From: Bacteroidales bacterium
GTDB lineage: Bacteria > Bacteroidota > Bacteroidia > Bacteroidales > UBA1556
Direction: 5' to 3'
Length of the DNA: 54,929 bases
Assembly (NCBI GenBank): GCA_023146135.1
Contig: JAGLCR010000045.1
Location: 1-54,929, forward strand
A model generated the notes under the pieces. It was not told where the DNA came from. It saw nothing but the letters and a program-made list of their open reading frames with translations, and did no database searches. Positions 42,522-50,494 of the stretch are shown in pieces (position 1 is the stretch's first letter; each line of letters opens with the position of its first letter). Made by a program: the position numbers and the translations under genes.

Positions 42522-42529
42522 TATTTTTG
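42522..42529 (+). promoter_or_regulatory. -7 promoter element for aroB-aroA
   Basis: TATTTTTG matches TAnnTTTG, 16 bases before the ATG at 42546. It lies inside the longer open frame from 42507, ruling out that start. Confidence 0.6.
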
Positions 42530-42545
42530 TAAAAATACAATTGAT

Positions 42546-43622
42546 ATGTCAAAACTCATTTCACACCTTTCATATCCAATTTATATTGGTGATTTTTTTT
42601 CTGACCTAGATGCATTCATCTTCCAAATGCAGCCTAAGGTTTCAAAAGTTTATATTCTAGTAGATGAAAACACGCATCTTCACTGCATTCCAACTTTAAT
42701 TCGTAATTCATCTGTTTTGGCAAATTCAGAGATACTAGAAATAGAATCGGGTGAAAATCAAAAAAACCTTGACATCTGCTTTCATTTGTGGCAAACCCTA
42801 GCCGAAAATAATGCTGATCGAAACACCCTATTAATAAATCTTGGCGGTGGAGTAATATCCGATATGGGTGGTTTTATTGCTTCAACCTATAAGCGTGGCA
42901 TCCGTTTTATCAATATCCCCACAAGTTTGTTAGCACAAGTAGATGCCGCTGTTGGGGGTAAAACAGGAATTGATTTAGGCGTATTGAAAAACCATATTGG
43001 CTGCTTTAGTAATCCTGAAGCTGTTTTTGTAAATCCTATTTTCCTAGACACCCTTTCCAATCAGGAAATAACATCAGGCATAGGGGAAATACTTAAATAT
43101 AGCCTTATTGATCGTTATGAATTATGGGATGAATTCAAGTCCTATCATTTTAATGAAATAAGCAAGTGGGAAAACCTTATCGAATCTTCTCTAGAAATAA
43201 AAACCAAAATTGTGAAGCTTGACCCCAGCGAAAAAGGCTTACGCAAGATTCTAAACTTTGGTCATACCTACGGACACGCATTCGAAAGTTTATCACTGCA
43301 AGAAAAACCTGAAGCTCCCCTACTTCACGGTGAGGCTGTGGCACTAGGCATTATTTGCGAATTATGGCATTCTGTGAAGAAAAACAATTTCCCTATTCAC
43401 GTATTTAATGAAATAAAGGAGTTTATTTTTCAAAATTTCAGAACCTACCCTATTGAAGAAAAAGGTATTGACACAGTCATTGATTTGATGAAAAAAGATA
43501 AAAAAAATACAGAACAAAATATTTCGGTGATATTATTAAATAATATTGGAGATGTACAATTCGACTCTTTCGTAAGCGAACAAGAAGTTCGTGAATGCTT
43601 ACTTTATTTCATTTCGCAATAA
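42546..43622 (+). CDS. aroB: 3-dehydroquinate synthase
   Basis: The 358-residue enzyme has the NAD-binding GGGVISDMGGFIASTYKRG, then IPTSLLAQVDAAVGGKTGID. The zinc ligands are Glu in GIGEILKYSLI and the His of NFGHTYGHAFE and LLHGEAVALG. It converts DAHP to 3-dehydroquinate. The length is typical once started at 42546. It ends in TAATG, sharing one base with the aroA start, so the two are translationally coupled. Confidence 0.95.
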   Translation: MSKLISHLSYPIYIGDFFSDLDAFIFQMQPKVSKVYILVDENTHLHCIPTLIRNSSVLANSEILEIESGENQKNLDICFHLWQTLAENNADRNTLLINLGGGVISDMGGFIASTYKRGIRFINIPTSLLAQVDAAVGGKTGIDLGVLKNHIGCFSNPEAVFVNPIFLDTLSNQEITSGIGEILKYSLIDRYELWDEFKSYHFNEISKWENLIESSLEIKTKIVKLDPSEKGLRKILNFGHTYGHAFESLSLQEKPEAPLLHGEAVALGIICELWHSVKKNNFPIHVFNEIKEFIFQNFRTYPIEEKGIDTVIDLMKKDKKNTEQNISVILLNNIGDVQFDSFVSEQEVRECLLYFISQ

Positions 43623-44875
43623 TGAGTACTATTAAACTATCGTGCCCATTCAGGGATTTTCATGTGGAAATGGAATTGCCAACTTCAAAAAGCATAAGCA
43701 ATCGACTATTAATAATGAAGGCATTAGCAAATGATAAAATCGAACTAAAAAGCATCTCTACAGCAAACGACACAAGCCTTTTACAAGACTTGCTTACTAA
43801 AGATTTACATTCCGACTTTCAAAAACAGGAGCTTAATACTCAAGATGCAGGTACGGTGTATCGCTTTCTTACCGCTTTCCTGAGCATTGGTAAAGGTGAA
43901 TACACTCTGAACGGAAATACACGTATGCAGCAACGACCTATAAGGGTTTTGGTTGATGCACTAAGGCATTTGGGTGCAGACATAAAGTACTTGAATAAAG
44001 AGGGCTACCCTCCTTTATTAATTAATGGCAAAGATTTAGCATCAAATAATCTAACTATTGATGCTCATATAAGCAGTCAATACATCACAGCAATACTACT
44101 TATCAGCCCCTACCTGCCTGAGGGATTAAAAATTCAATTAAATAAAACTGTTAGCTCACTTCCTTATATAGACATGACCATTAAACTAATGCAAGATTTT
44201 GGCATATCAGTTCAAAGAATTGCACAAAGCGTAATCATTGAAAAAGGCAAGTACAAAGGCTTAGTTTATGAAACTGAATCTGATTGGAGTGCTGCTGCGT
44301 TTTGGTATCAATGTGTTGCTTTTTCTAATAATGCGAGTATATTTATGAAAGGCCTTAAAAAAAATAGCATTCAAGGCGACGCTGTATTACCAAGCATTTT
44401 CGAACAATTGGGTGTAAAAACTTCGTTTCAAAATGATGGGGTTCTAATTGAAAAATCAAGTGTTATTAATCATAATATCAGCCTAGACTTTAATAATTAT
44501 CCAGACATAGCAATGTCTGTAATAAACACTTGTGCTGGACTTGGAGTTATAGGGAAATTTAGTGGGCTGAAAAGTTTAAAAATAAAAGAAAGCAACCGTA
44601 TTGCAGTTTTAGAGTCTGAGTTATCAAAGTTAGGATTTGATTTCAGGGAAACTGATGAAAACGAATGGGTATTAATTAATAGCTGCAAAATTAAAGAAAC
44701 GGAATATGACTTTTCAGCAGTCACTATTCAAACGCATGAAGACCATCGTGTTGCCATGAGTTTTGCGCCATTTGCCGTATTAGGAAAAGGTATCAATATT
44801 AAAGACGCCTTGGTCGTGAAAAAATCATATCCAAATTTTTGGAAAGAGTTTAATAAGTTGTCTATATTTGCTTAA
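43622..44875 (+). CDS. aroA: 5-enolpyruvylshikimate-3-phosphate synthase
   Basis: The 417-residue enzyme has PTSKSISNR with K23, S24 and R28 for shikimate-3-phosphate. AGTVYRFLTAFLSIG, RMQQRPIRVLVDALRHLGA, the catalytic Asp in NNYPDIAMSVI, KIKESNRI and EDHRVAMSFA follow. The usual order of motifs is complete, so it is probably active. It is translated from the end of aroB (TAATG). The sequence departs from the common bacterial form in AGTVYR where AGTAMR is usual. Confidence 0.95.
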   Translation: MSTIKLSCPFRDFHVEMELPTSKSISNRLLIMKALANDKIELKSISTANDTSLLQDLLTKDLHSDFQKQELNTQDAGTVYRFLTAFLSIGKGEYTLNGNTRMQQRPIRVLVDALRHLGADIKYLNKEGYPPLLINGKDLASNNLTIDAHISSQYITAILLISPYLPEGLKIQLNKTVSSLPYIDMTIKLMQDFGISVQRIAQSVIIEKGKYKGLVYETESDWSAAAFWYQCVAFSNNASIFMKGLKKNSIQGDAVLPSIFEQLGVKTSFQNDGVLIEKSSVINHNISLDFNNYPDIAMSVINTCAGLGVIGKFSGLKSLKIKESNRIAVLESELSKLGFDFRETDENEWVLINSCKIKETEYDFSAVTIQTHEDHRVAMSFAPFAVLGKGINIKDALVVKKSYPNFWKEFNKLSIFA

Positions 44876-44907
44876 AATACAAAAACTTAATATCTATATA
44901 ATAAATT

Positions 44908-45627
44908 ATGCAAAATCTAAACCTTTTAACAAAAAGCTTTTTGCTTGCTTTTCTTTTATTTGCATTAAATAGCAATCTGAGGGCGCAATCAAATAAGGAC
45001 GAAATTTATAAAAATGCTATTAATTTTGGCCTTTATCATAGCTTCAATCTAACTACCGTCGTGGGTGATTTTCCTGATATTGAAACTTTAAATATTAGAC
45101 AAGAAACTAAACTATCTTCTCCACGATTTACTTTTGATATTGGCATGACTATGGATTACCATATCAACAAACTAATATCCATGCAGTTTGATGCTTTATT
45201 TACCTATAATGGAGGTCATTTTGCATCCACAAGAACTATTTATAATGAAGTAGGTAAAGTAGAACAAAATGAGTGGTTTACATTATCGACCAGCTATTTT
45301 CAGTTTCCAATATCTATGGTTGTTTACCCTCAAGAGCAATTATACTTTTCAGCTGGCGCCTATATTGCTACTTTAGTGCATTCGCAAAGGTATCATTATT
45401 GGTATGAAAGTAATACAAGTGCTATTAAAGATATCAATAATTTTGATTATGGACTTGTATTCGGAATGGGGTTTAATATGTCTTTTGTTAAAGTTGGTTT
45501 TCAGTATTCTTATGGATTGAGTGATATGATACATAGCTCCGACTACAATTTACATCATAGCGATTACAAGCTTGTTGTTCGATGGAAATTTTCATCAGAC
45601 ATAAGAGATAGAAAACGAGGCTATTAG
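44908..45627 (+). CDS. outer-membrane beta-barrel protein (PorT-like)
   Basis: The 239-residue protein has a signal peptide (1-26, ending LRAQ) and strand pairs typical of the Bacteroidota outer-membrane beta-barrel domain (FTFDIGMTMDYHINKLISMQFDALFTYNGG, split over several strands). It ends in YKLVVRWKF and a charged tail. It resembles the PorT-family fold, but specific function is unknown. It lies 32 bases after aroA and 32 bases before a lipoprotein gene, so it may be co-transcribed with both. Confidence 0.78.
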   Translation: MQNLNLLTKSFLLAFLLFALNSNLRAQSNKDEIYKNAINFGLYHSFNLTTVVGDFPDIETLNIRQETKLSSPRFTFDIGMTMDYHINKLISMQFDALFTYNGGHFASTRTIYNEVGKVEQNEWFTLSTSYFQFPISMVVYPQEQLYFSAGAYIATLVHSQRYHYWYESNTSAIKDINNFDYGLVFGMGFNMSFVKVGFQYSYGLSDMIHSSDYNLHHSDYKLVVRWKFSSDIRDRKRGY

Positions 45628-45659
45628 AATTAATTATTTATTATTAAAGAAACATAATC

Positions 45660-46157
45660 ATGAAAAATATAACACTATTTGCATTTATAATTCTATTAGC
45701 TATTAGCTCGTCATGTGGTAAAGATGATGATAGTGATCTTATCCCTAAAAATGATCCTACTGGAGATTATTTATATAGTGGACAATCACAGTATTTTAAT
45801 TCCGATGGCACATTAGACTTTAAGGGAGAAACAAGCGGAAGCATTTATGCTAATATTGATATCGTAGGATCAAATATAAGCATACAAATATTACCAAGCA
45901 TTGGATATCAATATAACATTCGATGCACAAATTTAGAGCATCACGGCGACACTACTACATTTAGAATAAGTCGTCAGCAAGTTACCCTTTTAGAAGAAAC
46001 TTTTTCTATTGAAGGCACTAATAATATTCAAGTTGGAGGATACGGATTATACGATGGTTACTATACCTCAAAGAAAATATTTTTCCAATACCGCTCTATC
46101 AATTCAACAACTTACGACTATTCCAAAACATTTATTGAAGCTACCAAAAGGAATTAA
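45660..46157 (+). CDS. surface lipoprotein of unknown function
   Basis: The 165-residue protein starts with a signal peptide and lipobox SSSC, followed by GKDDDSD, an acidic stretch typical of the Bacteroidota surface-export signal. The mature part has beta-strand-like repeats (DPTGDYLYSGQSQYFNSDG, GSIYANIDIVGS) like small lipocalin-type domains. No family was recognised. It follows the barrel gene closely and ends at a strong terminator. Confidence 0.7.
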   Translation: MKNITLFAFIILLAISSSCGKDDDSDLIPKNDPTGDYLYSGQSQYFNSDGTLDFKGETSGSIYANIDIVGSNISIQILPSIGYQYNIRCTNLEHHGDTTTFRISRQQVTLLEETFSIEGTNNIQVGGYGLYDGYYTSKKIFFQYRSINSTTYDYSKTFIEATKRN

Positions 46158-46174
46158 TAATAAAATTAGTACAA

Positions 46175-46208
46175 AAAAAAACTCGAACCAAACAGTTCGA
46201 GTTTTTTT
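46175..46208. terminator. bidirectional rho-independent terminator
   Basis: AAAAAAACTCGAAC (46175-46188) pairs perfectly with GTTCGAGTTTTTTT (46195-46208) around a six-base loop. It separates the lipoprotein gene (plus) from the LolA-like gene (minus). Confidence 0.88.
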
Positions 46209-46229
46209 ATATACAAATATCATAGCATG

Positions 46230-46877
46230 CTATCGTAAATCAACAACATCTGCATCTGGGTATTCATTTACATTCATAGTAAAAAAACCATCAGCTGTAG
46301 CAACATTAGTTGCAAAAGTATCTATACTATATGTGTAGGTAACATTGTCTTTTCCATAAACAGTACCACTTACAACTTGCAACTTGGACTTATCAATTTT
46401 TAATCGAATCTTAAAAAATGATTTACCTTTTTTTGGATATAAATCAATAATGTAATACTCTTTACCATCCTCTTTTTTGGTTTTAATTAGCTTAGAACGA
46501 TAGCTTTCATCATAGGATGTAAGTAATTTACCAGGATTAAATGCATCAGCATCTTTACTTACATTACTAATTTGGATTTCCTCAGCATCAGGATCAAATG
46601 ACCAAACAGTTTTAGCATCACTAATAATAGTACGTCCCAAAAATATAAGTTTATACTTATCACCCTCAAGGGTAACCGTTCCTTTTAAGCTCTCGTCAAT
46701 ATCGTGTGCTTTATCCACCATACGGTAGGTAAAATCAAACTTCATATTTTTATAAACCTTAGCTTTTGCACTCACTTTATTTAATATCTCGCGAGCTTTC
46801 ACATCATCAACCTGCGCGTTACTAATGGAAATAAATCCAAAAAACAGGGCAATACTCAATACAATTGTCTTTTTCAT
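46230..46877 (-). CDS. LolA-like outer-membrane lipoprotein carrier
   Basis: The 215-residue periplasmic protein has a signal peptide (1-21, ending SNAQ). The fold pattern is that of LolA: amphipathic strands beginning KAKVYKNMKFDFTYRM, the hydrophobic strand KYKLIFLGRTIISDAKTVWSFDPDA and the C-terminal NVTYTYSIDTFATN. LolA carries lipoproteins from inner to outer membrane. It starts 21 bases downstream of ftsK, an arrangement common in Bacteroidota, so the two are probably co-transcribed. Confidence 0.85.
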   Translation of the reverse strand: MKKTIVLSIALFFGFISISNAQVDDVKAREILNKVSAKAKVYKNMKFDFTYRMVDKAHDIDESLKGTVTLEGDKYKLIFLGRTIISDAKTVWSFDPDAEEIQISNVSKDADAFNPGKLLTSYDESYRSKLIKTKKEDGKEYYIIDLYPKKGKSFFKIRLKIDKSKLQVVSGTVYGKDNVTYTYSIDTFATNVATADGFFTMNVNEYPDADVVDLR

Positions 46878-46898
46878 AAAAAAATCTCTTTAATATTA

Positions 46899-49451
46899 TT
46901 ACTTTGGTTTGTTCAAGTCTTCCAAAAACTGTTCCAAATAAACTATATCCTTAATTAACACTTCTCTAGCCTTACTACCTTCAAATGGGCCTACAATTCC
47001 AGCAGCTTCTAATTGATCAATAATTCGACCTGCACGATTATAACCTAATTTCAATTTACGTTGAATCATTGAAGTAGAACCCGATTGATTTTGTACAATC
47101 ATACGGGCGGCATCTTCAAATAAAACATCCCGATCAGATAAATCCACATCTGATTTACCGCCATCTTCATCACCCACAAACTCAGGTAAGTTAAAAGCAG
47201 AAGCATAACCTTGTTGTTCACCAATATAATCTACAATTTGCTCCACTTCAGGTGTATCCACAAAGGCACATTGTAATCGCACCATCTCATTTCCAGTAGA
47301 CATTAGCATATCTCCACGGCCAATAAGCTGGTCAGCTCCACCTGCATCTAAAATGGTTCTAGAGTCAATTTTTGAAGCAACCCTAAAAGCAATTCGTGCT
47401 GGAAAGTTTGCCTTTATTAAACCCGTAATCACATTCACAGAAGGGCGTTGTGTCGCTATTACCAAATGAATACCAATAGCACGGGCCAATTGCGCCAAAC
47501 GTGCAATAGGTGCTTCAATCTCTTTCCCTGCAGTCATTATCAAATCAGCAAACTCATCCACAATAACGACTATATAGGGTAAAAATCGATGGCCATTCTG
47601 CGGGTTCAACTTTCGTGCTATAAACTTAACATTATATTCTTTAAGGTTTCGAGCATGTGCTATTTTCAATAAATCATAACGCTCGTCCATCTCGATACAA
47701 AGCGAGTTCAAAGTATTTACTACTTCTTTTACATCAGTAATGATAGCCTCCGATTTGTCCGGCAACTTAGCCAAATAATGGCGCTCTATTTTTGAGAATA
47801 ATGAAAGCTCCACTTTCTTTGGATCTACCATTACAAACTTCAATTGAGCTGGATGTTTCTTATACAATAAGGAGGTTATTACAGCATTTAAACCTACCGA
47901 CTTTCCTTGTCCAGTAGCACCTGCCATTAAAAGGTGGGGCATTTTAGCAAGGTCGAAAACATAGGTTTGATTTGATATGGTTTTTCCAATTCCCACTGGC
48001 AGGTCAAATTTCGAATTCTGAAACTTTTCTGAAGCAAGAATTGTTTTCATGGAAACAATCTCTGGATTGAGATTTGGCACTTCAATACCAATGGTTCCAC
48101 GTCCAGGAATAGGAGCTATAATACGAATCCCCATTGCGGCTAAACTTAGGGCGATATCATCTTCTAAATTCTTAATTTTTGAGATACGAACACCCGCTGC
48201 AGGAATAATTTCATATAGCGTAACAGTAGGTCCTATGGTTGCCTTAATACTCTGAATTTTAATTGAATAATCACCCAAAGTTTTAACAATCTTGTTTTTA
48301 TTATCCTCGAGTTCTTCTTTAGTCATAGAAATCTCATTGGAACTTCCATGATCAGCTAATAAGTCTAAGCTAGGGTTCTTAAAATTACTCAAATCGGCAG
48401 TGGGATCATATTCTGTTTCAATACCATGACCATCCTCAGGAATATTTTCAGTCACTTCTCCCTCATCCTCTACTTGCTCAATATTCAATTCCAACTCTCC
48501 TTCATCATTATCCACAATCTGATCTTGTGTTGGAATCTCTGCATCCAAATCAACAGCCTTATTACCATCATCATTTTCAGTAAGTTCAATCTCCAAATCA
48601 AGCTTTGGCTCTTCGCCCTCACTCTCTGGAGTATCTACCAAAGTTAATTCAAGAGAAGAATCTTCTTTCACATCATCATTTAGCCCTTCCAAAGCTGCTA
48701 AATCATCAATATTAAGTCCTTCGGTAGAATAACTATTCAATGCATCTTCCTTTTCGGCATCATGCTCTTCCTCAATTGAGTTATTAACAAAACGATTATG
48801 AATATTAAATGCTAGAACTAGAAAGCTTACAAGGCCAAAAAACAAAAGAATAAACGTGCCTATATTACCCACAAAGCCAATAGACCACGTGGATAATTCG
48901 TAACCAAAAACCCCTCCAAGTAAGGAAGCTTTTGCTCCTCTAAATAAAAAACCTAGGGTAAATGAAACCCAAACTAAACCAAACAATGAATGCTTTAGAG
49001 CCTTTGAAAATGACAATAAACTAAATCCAAAGAACAAACGAAAACCTACTAAAAATAGCAAGTAAACAAAAACGTATGATATAATTCCGAATCCATTTTT
49101 AATAAAAAAAAGTGATAATGCAGCACCTAAGCGCCCCATGAAATTATTCACCTCTATGGTATTATCAAATAAAACTCTTGAGAATCCAATGTTTGAAAAA
49201 ATATCATCTGTTTGCCAACTAAACCAATTATAAATATAGGATGAAAAAGCAAACAATAAAAATATTGAAAATAACATAAAGAACCCACCTACAATCTTGT
49301 GTGTTCTTTCATCTTTTATAAATGCCAAATTCATCGAAGGAGTTTTTACACCCTTCAACTTCTTTGATTTACTTTTACTGCGCTTCTTTTTTGAAGTTTC
49401 TTCAACCTCATCACGCATTACGTTCTTTTTACTACTCTTCGCCTTTGCCAT
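46899..49451 (-). CDS. ftsK: DNA translocase FtsK/SpoIIIE
   Basis: The 850-residue translocase has four or five N-terminal transmembrane segments (about 55-215), an acidic linker of about 150 residues (about 225-370) rich in Glu and Asp, and the motor. Walker A is GATGQGKSVGLN (about 507-518), Walker B is IVVIVDEFADLIM, and KIDSRTILDAGGADQLIGRGDML is split over later motifs. The C-terminal gamma winged helix (TSMIQRKLKLGYNRAGRIIDQLE, from about 790) reads KOPS-type DNA polarity signals. It moves chromosomes through the septum. It sits 8 bases downstream of a poly-Lys secreted-protein gene and just upstream of the LolA-like gene. Confidence 0.95.
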   Translation of the reverse strand: MAKAKSSKKNVMRDEVEETSKKKRSKSKSKKLKGVKTPSMNLAFIKDERTHKIVGGFFMLFSIFLLFAFSSYIYNWFSWQTDDIFSNIGFSRVLFDNTIEVNNFMGRLGAALSLFFIKNGFGIISYVFVYLLFLVGFRLFFGFSLLSFSKALKHSLFGLVWVSFTLGFLFRGAKASLLGGVFGYELSTWSIGFVGNIGTFILLFFGLVSFLVLAFNIHNRFVNNSIEEEHDAEKEDALNSYSTEGLNIDDLAALEGLNDDVKEDSSLELTLVDTPESEGEEPKLDLEIELTENDDGNKAVDLDAEIPTQDQIVDNDEGELELNIEQVEDEGEVTENIPEDGHGIETEYDPTADLSNFKNPSLDLLADHGSSNEISMTKEELEDNKNKIVKTLGDYSIKIQSIKATIGPTVTLYEIIPAAGVRISKIKNLEDDIALSLAAMGIRIIAPIPGRGTIGIEVPNLNPEIVSMKTILASEKFQNSKFDLPVGIGKTISNQTYVFDLAKMPHLLMAGATGQGKSVGLNAVITSLLYKKHPAQLKFVMVDPKKVELSLFSKIERHYLAKLPDKSEAIITDVKEVVNTLNSLCIEMDERYDLLKIAHARNLKEYNVKFIARKLNPQNGHRFLPYIVVIVDEFADLIMTAGKEIEAPIARLAQLARAIGIHLVIATQRPSVNVITGLIKANFPARIAFRVASKIDSRTILDAGGADQLIGRGDMLMSTGNEMVRLQCAFVDTPEVEQIVDYIGEQQGYASAFNLPEFVGDEDGGKSDVDLSDRDVLFEDAARMIVQNQSGSTSMIQRKLKLGYNRAGRIIDQLEAAGIVGPFEGSKAREVLIKDIVYLEQFLEDLNKPK

Positions 49452-49459
49452 TCGCTATA

Positions 49460-50158
49460 TTATCCCTGAAAATACTCTCCCAATTCTTCCTTTGTCTTAA
49501 ACTCTTTGAAGTCAGAATTAAAATAGAAATCAACTAACTCATTAACTCCACCTTTTTTAATTTCTGTGGCAGTCATTTTTGATATCATTCCAGGTGCAAC
49601 TTGATAAAACTCCAAAATCCTACCAGGTATTCCTGCATAAGGCCCTCCTACATTTAATTCGGCACCCCCTAAATCCGGAGAATAATAGATTACTAAAGTT
49701 TGTTCTTCATCTTCCACACCTTCTTTGGGAGTAAAGGTAACCACTGCTTTCTTGCATGTATAGCCAGCAATATCTTTAGTATCATCACTATATTCAATTT
49801 CTGTAGTATACTGCATAGTTGTATCTACTAGGCTTGAATCAAACTCGGTAATACCCGCTTTCTTACCCATTAATTCAACCATTGTAATTTTCACATGATC
49901 ATCGGGACGCTCAATCATTGTGATAATAACTGGACCATCCACAACCTCGGTATGAGACATAGTTCCCATCACTTTTACTGTTATCGTTTTGGGCAACTTC
50001 GATTTCTGTACCGCTGTTAACGCTTCACCTTCATAAGATATCGCATAGGTGATTTTTCCCTTAAACGCCTTCTTTTTCTTTTTCTTTTTTGGGCTTGCTG
50101 AAGTAAACACAATTAGTGCAAGCATTACAACCATACTTAGGCTTAAAATCCTTTTCAT
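49460..50158 (-). CDS. secreted protein of unknown function (GLPGLI/DUF4412-like)
   Basis: The 232-residue protein has a signal peptide (about 1-22) and then PKKKKKKKAF, a run of seven Lys next to the cleavage site. The rest is beta-rich: GKITYAISYEGEAL, IEYSDDTKDIAGYTCKKAVVTF and YYSPDLGG, which resemble GLPGLI/DUF4412-type secreted domains. No enzyme motif is seen. It is first in the transcript with ftsK (8-base gap) and the LolA-like gene, with promoter and palindrome upstream. Confidence 0.75.
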   Translation of the reverse strand: MKRILSLSMVVMLALIVFTSASPKKKKKKKAFKGKITYAISYEGEALTAVQKSKLPKTITVKVMGTMSHTEVVDGPVIITMIERPDDHVKITMVELMGKKAGITEFDSSLVDTTMQYTTEIEYSDDTKDIAGYTCKKAVVTFTPKEGVEDEEQTLVIYYSPDLGGAELNVGGPYAGIPGRILEFYQVAPGMISKMTATEIKKGGVNELVDFYFNSDFKEFKTKEELGEYFQG

Positions 50159-50208
50159 ATTTATTAGTTTTATAATTATTTATACTGTTTTCTTTATATA
50201 AATCTACA

Positions 50209-50226
50209 TTCTTTGCATGCAAAGAA
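50209..50226. promoter_or_regulatory. 18-bp perfect palindrome in the leader of the ftsK operon
   Basis: TTCTTTGCATGCAAAGAA is fully self-complementary. It lies between the minus-strand -7 element (50269-50276) and the ATG at 50158. It could be an operator or an RNA hairpin. No regulator can be named. Confidence 0.45.
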
Positions 50227-50268
50227 CAATGAAGGTAAAATTAAATATTATTAATAATATTATTCTTA

Positions 50269-50276
50269 CAAAAATA
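50269..50276 (-). promoter_or_regulatory. -7 promoter element for the ftsK operon
   Basis: The minus-strand reading is TATTTTTG, matching TAnnTTTG, 110 bases before the ATG at 50158. Confidence 0.45.
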
Positions 50277-50405
50277 GATATTTTTCACCACCTAAATGTG
50301 AATAAAAATAAGACAAATAACAAACTATTAAGCTTGAAAAATTGTTGAAAAACCAATGAATTATATTGATAAAAAACTTAGCTAAAATCATATTCCAAGA
50401 AAGCT

Positions 50406-50413
50406 TAATTTTG
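50406..50413 (+). promoter_or_regulatory. -7 promoter element for rlmI
   Basis: TAATTTTG matches TAnnTTTG, 81 bases before the ATG at 50495. A closer element was not found. Confidence 0.4.
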
Positions 50414-50494
50414 CAAAGCAATTTTTCAGAATGCCTAATCTAAGCATCGCACTGTATTTGCCATTACATATTTGAAAGTTATAAGAGATAAAAC

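Larger units (their letters stand above)
50159..50494. other. 336-base divergent intergenic region
   Basis: This AT-rich region separates the divergent ftsK operon and rlmI. It holds an 18-bp perfect palindrome (50209-50226), a minus-strand -7 element (50269-50276) and a plus-strand TAATTTTG (50406-50413), 82 bases before rlmI. No ORF or RNA gene was seen in it. Confidence 0.6.

Noticed and set aside
46175-46208. tRNA T-arm resemblance (GTTCGAG)
   Set aside because: It is part of a perfect terminator stem. No acceptor or anticodon arms are present.
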